This document shows, in pieces, positions 1 to 8,316 of a stretch of 64,000 nucleotides of DNA; positions within the stretch are counted from its first letter, which is position 1; every line of letters begins with the position of its first letter. The DNA comes from Frateuria soli. Its GTDB lineage: Bacteria; Pseudomonadota; Gammaproteobacteria; Xanthomonadales; Rhodanobacteraceae. The translations under genes and the position numbers were made by a program. The notes beneath the pieces are model-generated. The model had not been told where the DNA came from and searched no databases. It saw only the letters and a program-made list of their open reading frames with translations. The stretch lies in NCBI RefSeq assembly GCF_021117385.1, contig NZ_CP088252.1, forward strand, positions 620,001 through 684,000, written 5' to 3'.

Positions 1-556
1 CCGGTACGCCCAGGCCCAGCGCGAGATCGCGCTGGCGATCGGCGAGCCGCCGGCCACCAAGGGCTACCCGCCGTCCGTGTTCGCCATGCTGCCCGCGCTG
101 GTCGAGCGCGCCGGCAACGACGCCGAAGGGCGCGGCTCGATCACCGCGTTCTATACCGTGCTGACCGAGGGCGACGACTACCGCCACGATCCGATCGCCG
201 ACGCCGCGCGCGCGATCCTGGACGGCCACATCGTGCTCTCGCGCGACCTGGCCGAAGCCGGCCACTACCCGGCCATCGACATCGAGGCCTCGATCAGCCG
301 CGTGATGCCGGCGGTCACCGCGCGCGAACACCAGCGCGCCGCCCAGCGCTTCCGCCAGGTCTATTCGGCCTACCGCCAGCAGCGCGACCTGATCGCGGTG
401 GGCGCCTACCAGAAGGGCTCGGACCCGCAGGTCGACCAGGCCATCGTGATGTGGCCGCGCCTGCGCGCGTTCCTGCAGCAGGAAGTGGACGAACCGATGA
501 ACCTAACCGACGGCATCGCCGCGCTGAATGCCCTCGCCGCCGAGGCCACGCAGTGA
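1..556 (+). CDS. fliI: FliI, flagellar export ATPase (C-terminal part, cut by window edge)
   Basis: The frame is open from base 2 to the stop at 554-556, so only the last ~184 residues are present and the Walker A region lies outside the window. The visible part reads like the C-terminal half of the F1-beta-like ATPase that energises flagellar protein export: [50 protein letters not shown] and [15 protein letters not shown] are all typical FliI/YscN segments. The stop overlaps the GTG start of the next gene (fliJ), as expected for translational coupling of FliI with its partner FliJ. Confidence 0.97.
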   Translation, partial: RYAQAQREIALAIGEPPATKGYPPSVFAMLPALVERAGNDAEGRGSITAFYTVLTEGDDYRHDPIADAARAILDGHIVLSRDLAEAGHYPAIDIEASISRVMPAVTAREHQRAAQRFRQVYSAYRQQRDLIAVGAYQKGSDPQVDQAIVMWPRLRAFLQQEVDEPMNLTDGIAALNALAAEATQ

Positions 557-984
557 GCAAGCGCGCCGACCGCCTGCAGCCGGCCGCCGACCAGGCCAGG
601 GAGCGCAGCGAGGACGCCGTGCTCAAGCTCGCCGAGCAGCAGCAGCGGATGGCCAAGGCCGAGCGCCAGCTCATGGAGTTGCGCGGTTACCGGCAGGAGT
701 ATGCCAATCCGGCTGGCGTCGGTGGTTTGACGGCCACCGCGCTGATGAACCGCCAGCAATTCGTCGCCCGCATCGACCGCGCGATCGAGCAGCAGGCGGC
801 CGAGATCGAACGCCTGCGCCGGCTGCTCGACCAGGCGCGCGGCCATTGGCGCGACGCGCACGCCCGCGAGGCCGCGCTGGACAACGTGATCGACCGCTAC
901 CGCGAGCAGGACCGCAAGGCCGAGGAGCGCCGCGATCAGAACGATATCGACGAGCGCATGCAGTATCGCCGCCCGTCGCGTTAG
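553..984 (+). CDS. fliJ: FliJ, flagellar export chaperone/stalk protein
   Basis: A 143-residue protein with an almost wholly charged, alanine- and glutamine-rich helical sequence, as expected for the FliJ coiled coil that inserts into the FliI ring and passes empty chaperones to the export gate. I chose the GTG at 553 because it overlaps the fliI stop (GTGA) and gives the usual length of about 145. A longer in-frame extension to 451 would run back into fliI. Identity rests on coiled-coil character, length and position between fliI and fliK; FliJ sequences are poorly conserved. Confidence 0.93.
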   Translation: MSKRADRLQPAADQARERSEDAVLKLAEQQQRMAKAERQLMELRGYRQEYANPAGVGGLTATALMNRQQFVARIDRAIEQQAAEIERLRRLLDQARGHWRDAHAREAALDNVIDRYREQDRKAEERRDQNDIDERMQYRRPSR

Positions 985-988
985 ACCT

Positions 989-1004
989 TGGCGCGAAGCT
1001 TGCT
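989..1004 (+). promoter_or_regulatory. Sigma-54 promoter upstream of fliK
   Basis: TGGCGCG-N4-TTGCT matches the RpoN consensus TGGCACG-N4-TTGCW at all but one position. GG lies at 990-991 and GC at 1002-1003, exactly ten bases apart. It sits in the short gap between fliJ and fliK, about 47 bases before the chosen fliK start. It implies that fliK begins a separate RpoN/FleQ-type middle-class transcription unit. FleQ itself is not in the window. Confidence 0.82.
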
Positions 1005-1050
1005 GGCTGCTGGCGACGCACGCTGTCTGAAGCCTTGAGAGGAAGTGCCC

Positions 1051-2061
1051 GTGAGCGCGACCACCGCCGCCGTGAACCCCGTCCAGCCGACCCCGCCGCC
1101 GGCGCGGCCCGCCGCCGAGCCCGCTTCGGGCGCGGACGAAGGCCGCTTCGACCGCCACCTGGATGCCGCCCGCCAGCGACACGGGCAGGCGCAGGACACG
1201 CCGGCGCAGGACGATGGCAAGCACGCGGCACCGGCTGCCAGGGATCCCGCGAAAACCGAAGCCAGCCCGCCCGCGCCGACCGAAGCATCCGCGAAGGACG
1301 AGGGCGACGCGGATGCCGCCGCGCTGGCCGCGGCCATGCTCGCGCTGATCGGCCAGGCCGCACCGGCCAAGCCGCTGGCCGCGGCCGGCATGGTGGCCCA
1401 TGCGGCGAACAAGTCCGTGGTCGCCGGCACTGGCGCCGGGACACCGGCCGCGATGGTGTTGCTCGCCAACACGGCCGCCACTGTGGCGGCGGCCAGGCCC
1501 GCGATCGCCGTCGACGCCCGCGCGCTGGGGCCGATGATCGCCAGGCCGGCCGAGCAGAAGGACGCGCCGATCGACCTTGCGCAGCTGGGCAGCCTGTCCG
1601 CCAACCCGATGCCGGCCCCCGGGGCCGCCACGACCATCGCCCCGGCGCACGCCCTCAGTGTCGCCAGTCCCGCCGGCACGCCCGCGTTCGCGCAGGAGCT
1701 CGGCCAGCAGGTGGTCTGGCTGGGCCAGCAGGACGTCAAGCAGGCGCGCATCCGGCTGCATCCGGAGGACCTGGGAGCGGTCGACGTGAAGGTCAGCATG
1801 AATCACGACCGCGTCGACGTGAGCTTCGCCGTGCAGCATCCGTCGGCCGTGCACGTCGTGCAGCAGACCCTGCCGCAGCTCGATGCCCTGCTGGCGCAGC
1901 ATGGCCTGGCGCTGGGCCAGGCGGACGTGGGGCAGCGCCAGCAGCAGGGCGAGGGTGGGCGCACTGGCGAGCCCGGGGCGATCGGCGAGGTCGAGGCCGA
2001 GCCGGCTGTGATGGCCCATACGCCGGTGGCGGCACTCGGGATGCTCGATACGTTTGCCTGA
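1051..2061 (+). CDS. fliK: FliK, flagellar hook-length control protein
   Basis: A 336-residue protein with a long Ala/Pro-rich, low-complexity N-terminal part and a compact C-terminal domain at about residues 215-310. That domain carries the family signature around QARIRLHPEDLGAVDVKVS and VDVSFAVQHPSAVHVVQQ. FliK measures the hook and switches FlhB export specificity. The GTG at 1051 is preferred over the in-frame GTG at 1045 because AGGA at 1040-1043 is correctly spaced from it. The gene follows a sigma-54 site and precedes a repeat-rich gap. A second FliK-like gene lies on the minus strand at 22434-23594. Confidence 0.93.
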   Translation: MSATTAAVNPVQPTPPPARPAAEPASGADEGRFDRHLDAARQRHGQAQDTPAQDDGKHAAPAARDPAKTEASPPAPTEASAKDEGDADAAALAAAMLALIGQAAPAKPLAAAGMVAHAANKSVVAGTGAGTPAAMVLLANTAATVAAARPAIAVDARALGPMIARPAEQKDAPIDLAQLGSLSANPMPAPGAATTIAPAHALSVASPAGTPAFAQELGQQVVWLGQQDVKQARIRLHPEDLGAVDVKVSMNHDRVDVSFAVQHPSAVHVVQQTLPQLDALLAQHGLALGQADVGQRQQQGEGGRTGEPGAIGEVEAEPAVMAHTPVAALGMLDTFA

Positions 2062-2541
2062 GGGATGGCCCTTCGACTCCGGCCTGCGGCTTACGCTCAG
2101 GGTAAACGGGATTTCCTGCCCGGGCTTCACTCCTGAGCCGCCCCTCCGTGAGACGGCTCAATCCCCGCACCTCTCCCACCCGTTCGCGCTGAGCGCAGGC
2201 GCGCAGCGCCGAAGTCGAAACGCCCTCCCTCAAGCTACCCGTTCGAACCCCTCTCCCTCCGGGAGAGGGTGCCGACAGGCGGGTGAGGGTACGGGCGGAG
2301 CCGGCTGTCCCCGCGCTAGCGGACCCTCATCCCAACCCCTCTCCCGGCGGGAGAGGGGCTCAGCCACACGCGGCCCCGATCCACCATTCGCGCTGAGCGT
2401 CGGCCGCAGGCCGAAGTCGAAACGCTCCACGCCACGCCGGCTTCCGGACACCCGTCGTGACCCCGACGCGCCCGTTCCCCGGCACGCGTCAAGAAAGCGC
2501 CACGCCTGCCGCAAACCAAGCAGGGCCAACACTTGCCGCCG
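2062..2541. repeat. Repeat-filled intergenic region between fliK and fliL
   Basis: No convincing gene. Three copies of a 35-40 base palindromic element that starts or ends with CTTCGACT/AGTCGAA and contains GCTCAGGG or GCTGAGCG occur near 2068-2110, 2184-2223 and 2388-2428. Between them are palindromes built on CCCCTCTCCC and GGGAGAGG (2251-2276 and 2336-2360). Another copy of the first element lies at 23716-23745. The pattern is that of REP-type elements. Frames read across here are low-complexity and not conserved-looking. Confidence 0.75.
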
Positions 2542-2557
2542 TGGCACGCGGATTGCA
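2542..2557 (+). promoter_or_regulatory. Sigma-54 promoter upstream of fliL
   Basis: TGGCACG-N4-TTGCA is a perfect match to the RpoN consensus, with GG (2543-2544) and GC (2555-2556) ten bases apart. It lies 62 bases before the fliL start, directly after the repeat region. It most likely drives fliLMNOP and perhaps the genes beyond. Needs an RpoN-dependent activator such as FleQ, encoded elsewhere. Confidence 0.9.
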
Positions 2558-2619
2558 ACAAGGCCCCTGCAAGCCGGCGCCCCAAGCGCCCACCAGAAAA
2601 CGACAACCGAGGTTGAGGC

Positions 2620-3126
2620 ATGGCAAGTACGGAACAGGAAGTGGTGGCGTCGACGAAGAAGAAGCGCTCGCCGCTGGTGATCGGCCTGGTGGTCGCGCTG
2701 CTGGCGGTGTCGGGCGCGTGCGCCTACCTGTTCATGTCGCGCGGAAACGAACGGCCCGCCGCCACCGCCACCAACGATGCCGGCGAGACCGTCCCGGCCA
2801 AGACCCAGCCGGAATTCTTCCTGCCGCTGGACCCCGCGTTCGTGGTCAACTTCCGCGACGACGACGCCATGCGCTACCTGCAGGTCGGCGTCACCCTGAT
2901 GTCCCACGACCAGGCCACGCTCGACACCGTCAAGGGCATCGACCCGGTCGTGCGCAACGCGCTGGTGATGCTGTTCAGCCGCCAGAGCTACTCCATCCTC
3001 AGCGACCCCGCCGGCAAACAGAAGCTGCAGGCCGAGGCGCTGGAAGCCGTGCGCAGGATCGTCGAGGCGCGGACCGGCAAGCCCGGCGTCGACGCGCTGT
3101 ACTTCACCAGCTTCGTGATGCAGTGA
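2620..3126 (+). CDS. fliL: FliL, flagellar basal-body-associated membrane protein
   Basis: A 168-residue protein with a charged N-terminus (KKKRS), one transmembrane helix at about residues 19-39 and a periplasmic FliL domain. FliL surrounds the stator units and supports their activity. The segment EFFLPLDPAFVVNFRDDD and the end DALYFTSFVMQ are typical. The ATG at 2620 follows GAGGTTGAGG. It is the first gene of the fliLMNOPQR run and is preceded by a perfect sigma-54 promoter. The next gene, fliM, starts ten bases after its stop. Confidence 0.96.
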   Translation: MASTEQEVVASTKKKRSPLVIGLVVALLAVSGACAYLFMSRGNERPAATATNDAGETVPAKTQPEFFLPLDPAFVVNFRDDDAMRYLQVGVTLMSHDQATLDTVKGIDPVVRNALVMLFSRQSYSILSDPAGKQKLQAEALEAVRRIVEARTGKPGVDALYFTSFVMQ

Positions 3127-3136
3127 GGCCGCGCCC

Positions 3137-4150
3137 ATGAGCGACCTGCTCTCCCAGGACGAAATCGACGCGCTGCTCGACGGCGTCACCGGCGGCAGCG
3201 TCGCCACCGGCGAGGACGAGCCGCCGCCGAGCGAGGCGGTGCAGTCCTACGACTTCACCCAGCAGGACCGCATCGTGCGCGGCCGCCTGCCGACGCTGGA
3301 GATGGTCAACGACCGCTTCGCGCGGTTCTTCCGGCTGGGCGTGTTCAACGTCCTGCGCAAGAGCTGCGAGGTGTCGGTGCTGGGCGTGAAGATGGTCAAG
3401 TTCGCCGAGTACGTGCACAGCCTGGCGGTGCCGAGCAACCTCAACCTGGTGAGGATCAAGCCGCTGCGCGGCACCGCGCTGGTGGTGTTCGAGCCGCGGC
3501 TGGTGTTCACCGTGATCGACAACTTCTTCGGCGGCGACGGCCGCTTCCACGCCCGCATCGAAGGCCGCGATTTCAGCGCGATCGAGAACCGCGTGATCCA
3601 GATCATGCTGACCGAGCTGTTCGCCGCCATGAGCGAGGCGTGGAACCCGGTGCTGCCGCTGGAGTTCGAGTACCTCAACTCCGAGATCAATCCGCAGTTC
3701 GCCAACATCGTCAGTCCGACGGAGACGGTGGTGATCTCGCGCTTCCACGTCGAGCTCGACGGCGGTGGCGGCGAGATCCACCTGACGCTCCCCTACGCGA
3801 TGGTCGAGCCGATCCGCACGTTGCTCGACGCCGGCGTGCAAAGTGACCTGGCCGATCGCGACGACCGTTTCACCGAGCACCTGCACGAGGAGGTGCTCGA
3901 CGCCGAGGTGGAGCTGAGCACGCTGCTGCTGGAGACCGAGCTCTCGATCGGCGATTTCCTGCGGCTGCGCCCGGGCGACGTGATCCCGGTCGCGCTGCCC
4001 GAGCATTGCACCGTCTTCGCCGAGGACGTGCCGGTGTTCCGTGGCCGCTACGGCCAGGCCAACGGCCAGACCGCGATCCAGTTCCAGACCCATGTCGGCC
4101 GCCGCGAGAGGCGTGCGTCCGGCGAGTTCACAGAGAAGAAAAGCGCATGA
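3137..4150 (+). CDS. fliM: FliM, flagellar motor switch protein
   Basis: A 337-residue C-ring protein of the expected length. Residues 1-17 hold the CheY-P docking peptide LLSQDEIDALLDGV. The middle domain (about 45-230) includes NDRFARFFRLGVFNVLRK, and a C-terminal SpoA domain follows (about 255-325). CheY-P binding at the N-terminus reverses motor rotation; the partner CheY is encoded at 13799. The stop overlaps the fliN start (ATGA). Confidence 0.98.
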   Translation: MSDLLSQDEIDALLDGVTGGSVATGEDEPPPSEAVQSYDFTQQDRIVRGRLPTLEMVNDRFARFFRLGVFNVLRKSCEVSVLGVKMVKFAEYVHSLAVPSNLNLVRIKPLRGTALVVFEPRLVFTVIDNFFGGDGRFHARIEGRDFSAIENRVIQIMLTELFAAMSEAWNPVLPLEFEYLNSEINPQFANIVSPTETVVISRFHVELDGGGGEIHLTLPYAMVEPIRTLLDAGVQSDLADRDDRFTEHLHEEVLDAEVELSTLLLETELSIGDFLRLRPGDVIPVALPEHCTVFAEDVPVFRGRYGQANGQTAIQFQTHVGRRERRASGEFTEKKSA

Positions 4151-4482
4151 TTGCCAATGACGCCGCGGTCGCCGACCGCATCGAATCCGACGCCCTGAAC
4201 GCCTTTGCCGCCGAGGGTGGCGATGTCAACCTGGACATGATCCTGGACGTGCCGGTGACGGTCGCGATGGAGGTCGGTCGCACCCGCATCAGCATCCGCA
4301 ACCTGCTGCAGCTCAACCAGGGCTCGGTGGTGGAACTGGACCGCGCCGCCGGCGAGCCGCTGGACGTGTTCGTCAACGGCACCCTGGTCGCCCACGGCGA
4401 GGTGGTGGTGATCAACGAGAAGTTCGGCATCCGCCTGACCGACGTGGTCAGCCCGGCCGAGCGCGTTCGAAAGTTGCGTTGA
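4147..4482 (+). CDS. fliN: FliN, flagellar motor switch protein
   Basis: A 111-residue protein ending in a SpoA domain (about residues 30-105): DVPVTVAMEVGRTRISIRNL, LNQGSVVELDRAAGEPLDVF and VNGTLVAHGEVVVINEKFGI. It forms the bottom of the C-ring and binds the FliH-FliI export complex. The ATG at 4147 overlaps the fliM stop, and a longer upstream extension of the frame is just fliM read out of frame. Confidence 0.98.
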   Translation: MIANDAAVADRIESDALNAFAAEGGDVNLDMILDVPVTVAMEVGRTRISIRNLLQLNQGSVVELDRAAGEPLDVFVNGTLVAHGEVVVINEKFGIRLTDVVSPAERVRKLR

Positions 4483-4485
4483 GCC

Positions 4486-4893
4486 GTGAATAGGGAATCG
4501 GGAATCGGGAATCGTTGGCTGCGGGCGCTTGCGCCCGTGGTGGCGGCACCCGAGGTAAGTGTTGGCGGCGAGCTGCTGCGGGTGCTGCTGAGCCTGGCCG
4601 CGGTGATCGCGCTGATCTTCGTGGCCGGCTGGATGAGCCGCCGCCTGCAGGCGCGCAGCCTGCCGGGTGGCCGGCGCATCCGCTGCGTGGAATCGATGGC
4701 GGTCGGCGCACGCGAGCGCGTGCTGCTGATCGATGCCGACGGCAAGCGCTTGCTGGTCGGCGTGGGGCAGGGGGGCCTGCGCACGTTGCACGTGTACGAA
4801 GGCGCGGCTCCGGCCGACGCCCATCCGCCGGCGCCGCTGCCGGCCGCTCCCAACTTCGCGCAACTGCTGTCGCGCTGGAAAGGCAAGTCGTGA
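4486..4893 (+). CDS. fliO: FliO, flagellar export apparatus assembly protein
   Basis: A 135-residue protein with one transmembrane helix at about residues 32-48 and a cytoplasmic domain carrying RIRCVESMAVGARERVLLID. FliO helps assemble the FliP ring. The GTG at 4486 lies three bases after the fliN stop. The first codons (NRESGIGN) are read straight through three copies of a 7-base repeat, GGGAATC, at 4493-4513. A later in-frame GTG at 4537 is an alternative start that would avoid the repeat-encoded part; no strong ribosome-binding site decides between them. Confidence 0.9.
   Translation: MNRESGIGNRWLRALAPVVAAPEVSVGGELLRVLLSLAAVIALIFVAGWMSRRLQARSLPGGRRIRCVESMAVGARERVLLIDADGKRLLVGVGQGGLRTLHVYEGAAPADAHPPAPLPAAPNFAQLLSRWKGKS
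4493..4513 (+). repeat. Three GGGAATC units at the 5' end of fliO
   Basis: Perfect tandem heptamer (3 copies) inside the annotated start of fliO. The same heptamer, or its complement GATTCCC, occurs at 5998-6080, 10424-10592, 13650-13674 and 13744-13785, all within flagellar genes or their gaps. Confidence 0.9.
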
Positions 4894-5720
4894 AACCGCA
4901 GGTTCTGAAAGTGATGTCGTTCCGCGGCGCGCGCTGGGTGCTCGTGCTGGTGCTGATGTTGTTGCCGTTGTTCGCCTTCGCGCAGGCGGCGCCCGCCCCG
5001 GCCACGCCGGCACTGAGCATGCCGGCGAGCCCGGCGGCGCCCGGCGGCATACCCGTGCTGACCGTGCACGACGCGCCGGGCGGCGCGAAGAACTGGACGC
5101 TGTCGCTGCAGTTGCTGGGCCTGATGACGGTCCTGACCCTGCTGCCGGCGATCCTGCTGATGATGACTTCGTTCACCCGGATCATCATCGTGCTGGGCTT
5201 CCTGCGCCAGGCGCTGGGCACGCAGTCGACGCCGCCCAACCAGGTGCTGCTGGGACTGGCGCTGTTCCTCACGCTGTTCGTCATGGGCCCGGTGTTCAAC
5301 CAGGCCTACGGCGATGGCGTCAAACCGTACATGGACGGCCAGATGACCGCCGAGCAGGCGCTGCCCGCCGCCAGTGCGCCGTTCAAGCGCTTCATGCTCG
5401 ACCAGACCCGCGACGCCGACCTGCAGCTGTTCACCCAGCTGGCCAAGGAGAAGCCCTACGCCGGCAAGGACGACGTGCCCTTCCGCGTGGCGATGCCGGC
5501 GTTCCTGACCAGCGAGCTGAAAACCGCGTTCCAGATGGGCTTCCTGCTGTTCATCCCGTTCCTGATCATCGACTTGGTGGTCGCCAGCGTGCTCATGTCG
5601 ATGGGCATGATGATGGTCTCGCCGATGATCATCTCGCTGCCGTTCAAGATCATGCTGTTCGTGCTGGTGGACGGGTGGACGCTGTTGATCGGGACGCTGG
5701 CCGGAAGTTTCTACACATGA
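4890..5720 (+). CDS. fliP: FliP, flagellar export gate membrane protein
   Basis: A 276-residue protein of the export gate (FliP5-FliQ4-FliR1). It has a signal-like first helix (about residues 14-31) and then the conserved membrane part: MTSFTRIIIVLGFLRQALGT, PPNQVLLGLALFLT, DVPFRVAMPAFLTSELKTAF and GMMMVSPMIISLPFKIMLF. The GTG at 4890 overlaps the fliO stop and follows GGAAAGG. The ATG at 4914 is an alternative with a weaker ribosome-binding site. Confidence 0.97.
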   Translation: MKPQVLKVMSFRGARWVLVLVLMLLPLFAFAQAAPAPATPALSMPASPAAPGGIPVLTVHDAPGGAKNWTLSLQLLGLMTVLTLLPAILLMMTSFTRIIIVLGFLRQALGTQSTPPNQVLLGLALFLTLFVMGPVFNQAYGDGVKPYMDGQMTAEQALPAASAPFKRFMLDQTRDADLQLFTQLAKEKPYAGKDDVPFRVAMPAFLTSELKTAFQMGFLLFIPFLIIDLVVASVLMSMGMMMVSPMIISLPFKIMLFVLVDGWTLLIGTLAGSFYT

Positions 5721-6093
5721 GCGCCAGACACGCCTCGGCCCTCAAGCTCCCTGTCCCCCGGTTTCTGCCGGGGGAGAGGGTTGGGGAGAGGGGGAGGCCT
5801 TTCGCTCGGGCTCTGGCTTTTGAAGTGCTCGTTTGCCTGTCGGCCGGATCCTGGAAGAACGACATGCCTTCCTGTGCGCGCTTTTCTGAAGGGATTGAGG
5901 CGCAGGGCAAAGGCCTCCCCCTCTCCCCAGCCCTCTCCCCCGGCGTGGCCGGGGGAGAGGGAGTTGCGTGCGGCGGCTTCTAGCTCTTCCGCTTTCCGAT
6001 TTCCCGATTTCCCGATTTCCCGATTTCCCGATTTCCCGATTTCCCGATTTCCCGATTCCCGATTCCCGCCTCCCGATTCCCAGCTCCAGAACC
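5721..6093. repeat. Repeat-rich gap between fliP and fliQ
   Basis: No gene supported. It holds CTCTCCCC/GGGGAGAGG palindromes near 5755-5790 and 5917-5965. A tandem array follows: seven perfect copies of GATTTCCC from 5998 to 6053, then GATTCCC at 6054-6060 and 6061-6067, a degenerate unit, and one more GATTCCC ending near 6080. The array ends only 13 bases before the fliQ start. A minus-strand frame through it encodes a repetitive NREIGKSG peptide and looks spurious. Confidence 0.9.
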
Positions 6094-6363
6094 ATGACCC
6101 CTGAATCCGTCATCGAATTCGGCCAGCACGCGCTCTACGTGGCCATGCTCATCGCCGCGCCGCTGCTGCTCACCGCGCTGGCCGTGGGCCTGTTGATCGG
6201 CGTGATCCAGGCGGCCACGCAGATCAACGAGATGACCCTTTCGTTCATCCCCAAGCTGATCGCGATGGCGGTGGTCGCGCTGATCACCGGCCCGTGGATG
6301 CTGCGCACGCTGGTGCAGTTCACCCGGCAACTGATCGAGGGCCTGCCCGGGGCCGTGAAGTAA
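6094..6363 (+). CDS. fliQ: FliQ, flagellar export gate membrane protein
   Basis: An 89-residue protein with two transmembrane helices (about residues 15-38 and 52-75), the length and pattern of FliQ: APLLLTALAVGLLIGVIQAA, TQINEMTLSFIPKLIAM and GPWMLRTLVQFTR. It is separated from fliP by a 373-base repeat-rich gap, unusual because fliPQR are normally tightly packed. The ATG at 6094 is preceded by CCAGA but no strong ribosome-binding site. The stop overlaps the fliR start (TAATG). Confidence 0.97.
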   Translation: MTPESVIEFGQHALYVAMLIAAPLLLTALAVGLLIGVIQAATQINEMTLSFIPKLIAMAVVALITGPWMLRTLVQFTRQLIEGLPGAVK

Positions 6364-7145
6364 TGGCCAGCGGCATCACCACGGTGGATCTTGCCCAGCT
6401 GGAAGAGTGGCTGGGTGGCCTGCTGTGGGCGATGGGGCGGGTCGGCGGCCTGTGCCTGATCGCGCCGGTGCTGGGCGCGTCGGTGATTCCGGCGCGCATC
6501 CGTGTGGGGTTGGTGGTGATGCTGACGCTGGTGCTGGCGCCGCTCGCGCCGGCGGCGGTCGACCCGTTCAGTGCCGCGGGCGTGGCGACGATGGCCAGCC
6601 AGGTGCTGGTCGGCGCCGCGGTCGGCTTCGTGCTGAAGCTGGTGTTCGAGGCGGTGGCATTCGGCGGCGAGCTGGTGGGGCAGGGCATGAGCCTGGGCTT
6701 CGCCGAGGTGGTCAACCCCGGCGGGGGCGGTACCACGCCGGTGCTCAGCCAGTTCTACACGGTGCTGGTGACGCTGCTGTTCCTGGCGCTCAACGGGCAT
6801 CTTCGTCTCGTCCAGCTCCTGGCCGACAGCTTCCACACGCTCCCGCCCGGTCCCGTCGCGATCGATGCCGAGGGGCTGCATGCCGTGGTGCTGTTCGGCA
6901 CGCACCTGTTCGCCGGCGCCGTGCGCGTTGCGCTCCCGGCAGTCACGGCGTTGCTGGTGGTGAACATCGGCTTTGCCGCGATCAGCCGCGCGGCGCCTTC
7001 GATGAACCTGTTCGCGGTGGGCTTCCCGATCACCCTGTGCCTGGGTTCGGTCGCGTTGTGGATGGGCCTGCGCGCGCTCCCCGGCGCATTCGAGACGCTG
7101 CAGGACAGCGCCTGGTCGTTGATGCACGAGCTGCTGAGGGGCTGA
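6363..7145 (+). CDS. fliR: FliR, flagellar export gate membrane protein
   Basis: A 260-residue inner-membrane protein with about six hydrophobic segments, matching FliR in length. Segments such as GGLCLIAPVLGASVIPARIRV, split as RVGGLCLIAPVLG and SVIPARIRVGL, and FEAVAFGGELVGQGMSLGFA are family-typical. FliR closes the FliP/FliQ gate. The ATG at 6363 overlaps the fliQ stop, and flhB follows after seven bases. Confidence 0.97.
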   Translation: MASGITTVDLAQLEEWLGGLLWAMGRVGGLCLIAPVLGASVIPARIRVGLVVMLTLVLAPLAPAAVDPFSAAGVATMASQVLVGAAVGFVLKLVFEAVAFGGELVGQGMSLGFAEVVNPGGGGTTPVLSQFYTVLVTLLFLALNGHLRLVQLLADSFHTLPPGPVAIDAEGLHAVVLFGTHLFAGAVRVALPAVTALLVVNIGFAAISRAAPSMNLFAVGFPITLCLGSVALWMGLRALPGAFETLQDSAWSLMHELLRG

Positions 7146-7152
7146 CCGTCCC

Positions 7153-8289
7153 ATGGCCGAGAACGACGACCAGGAACGCACGGAACAACCCTCCGAAAAA
7201 CGACTCAGGGAGGCCCGCGAAAAGGGCGACGTCCCCCGATCGCGCGACCTCTCCGGCGCCCTGGTGGTGCTCGCCGGCGTCGCGGCGTTGCTCTCGGGCA
7301 GCGAGCGGGCGATGTCCCACGCCCGCGCGATCTACGCGCTGGGTCTTTCCTATAGCCGCGAGGCGCTGTTTTCCGATGCGCTGCCGGGCCGCGTGCTCAC
7401 CCTGGCGGTGCGCGAGGCGTTGATGCTGTTCGCGCCCGTGGCGGTGGCCACGCTGCTGGCGGTCTTCGCCGCGCCCATGCTGCTGGGCGGCATCAGTTTC
7501 AGCGGACAGGCGCTGCAGCCGAAGTTCGACCGGCTCAACCCGGTGGCCGGACTGGGCCGCATCTTCGCCATGCGTGGCCTGGTGGAACTGGGCAAGGCGC
7601 TGCTCAAGCTGCTCTTCATCGGCGGCGCGCTGGCGCTGCTGCTCAAGCACTCGGTGGACGAGCTGCAGGCGCTGGGCCGTGCGGACGTGGCGCTGGGCGT
7701 GGCGCACGCGATGTCGCTGCTGGGCCGCTCGGCGTTGCTGTTCGGCGCGCTGCTGGCACTGATCGGCGGCGCCGACGCCCTCTACCAGAAGTTCGACCAC
7801 GCCAAGCGCCTGCGCATGACCCGCCAGGAGCTGAAGGACGAATCGAAGGAAACCGAGGGCAACCCCGAGCTCAAGGGCCGCATCCGCCAGGTGCAGTTCG
7901 AGATGTCGCGCCGCCGGATGATGCAGGAGCTGCCCGGCGCGGACGTGATCGTCACCAACCCGACCCATTTCGCCGTCGCGCTCAAGTACGACGAGAGCGG
8001 CGCCGGCGCGCCGCGCGTGATCGCCAAGGGCGTCGACGTTCTGGCCCAGCAGATCCGCCTGGTGGCCAGCGGCCACCGCATCCCGATGGTCGAGGCCCCG
8101 CCGCTGGCACGCGCCTTGTATGCGACCACCTCGCTGGGCCGGGAAATCCCGGTCTCGCTGTACGTGGCGGTGGCGCAGGTGCTGGCCTACGTCTACCAGC
8201 TCAAGCAGGCCACGGCACGCGGCGACGAGCCGCCGCCGGCGCCCCGGCCCGAGGTCGATCCGGATCTGATGGGCCCTTACAAGCTTTAG
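7153..8289 (+). CDS. flhB: FlhB, flagellar export specificity switch
   Basis: A 378-residue protein: charged N-terminus (ERTEQPSEKRLREAREKGDV), four transmembrane helices between about residues 30 and 210, and a cytoplasmic domain with the autocleavage site N269-P-T-H272 in VTNPTHFAVALKYD. FliK-triggered change in this domain switches export from rod/hook to filament proteins. The C-terminal tail is Pro-rich. A stand-alone FhlB-like protein that resembles this cytoplasmic domain is encoded at 22150-22437. Confidence 0.98.
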   Translation: MAENDDQERTEQPSEKRLREAREKGDVPRSRDLSGALVVLAGVAALLSGSERAMSHARAIYALGLSYSREALFSDALPGRVLTLAVREALMLFAPVAVATLLAVFAAPMLLGGISFSGQALQPKFDRLNPVAGLGRIFAMRGLVELGKALLKLLFIGGALALLLKHSVDELQALGRADVALGVAHAMSLLGRSALLFGALLALIGGADALYQKFDHAKRLRMTRQELKDESKETEGNPELKGRIRQVQFEMSRRRMMQELPGADVIVTNPTHFAVALKYDESGAGAPRVIAKGVDVLAQQIRLVASGHRIPMVEAPPLARALYATTSLGREIPVSLYVAVAQVLAYVYQLKQATARGDEPPPAPRPEVDPDLMGPYKL

Positions 8290-8316
8290 AACTTCAGGCT
8301 TTAGAAGGAACAACGC

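Noticed and set aside
406-2130. A 574-residue minus-strand frame over fliJ-fliK
   Set aside because: Antisense shadow of high-GC coding sequence; fliJ and fliK are supported by family features and order.
5742-6113. Minus-strand frame encoding NREIGKSG repeats
   Set aside because: The peptide is only the translation of the GATTTCCC array; no start signal or domain.
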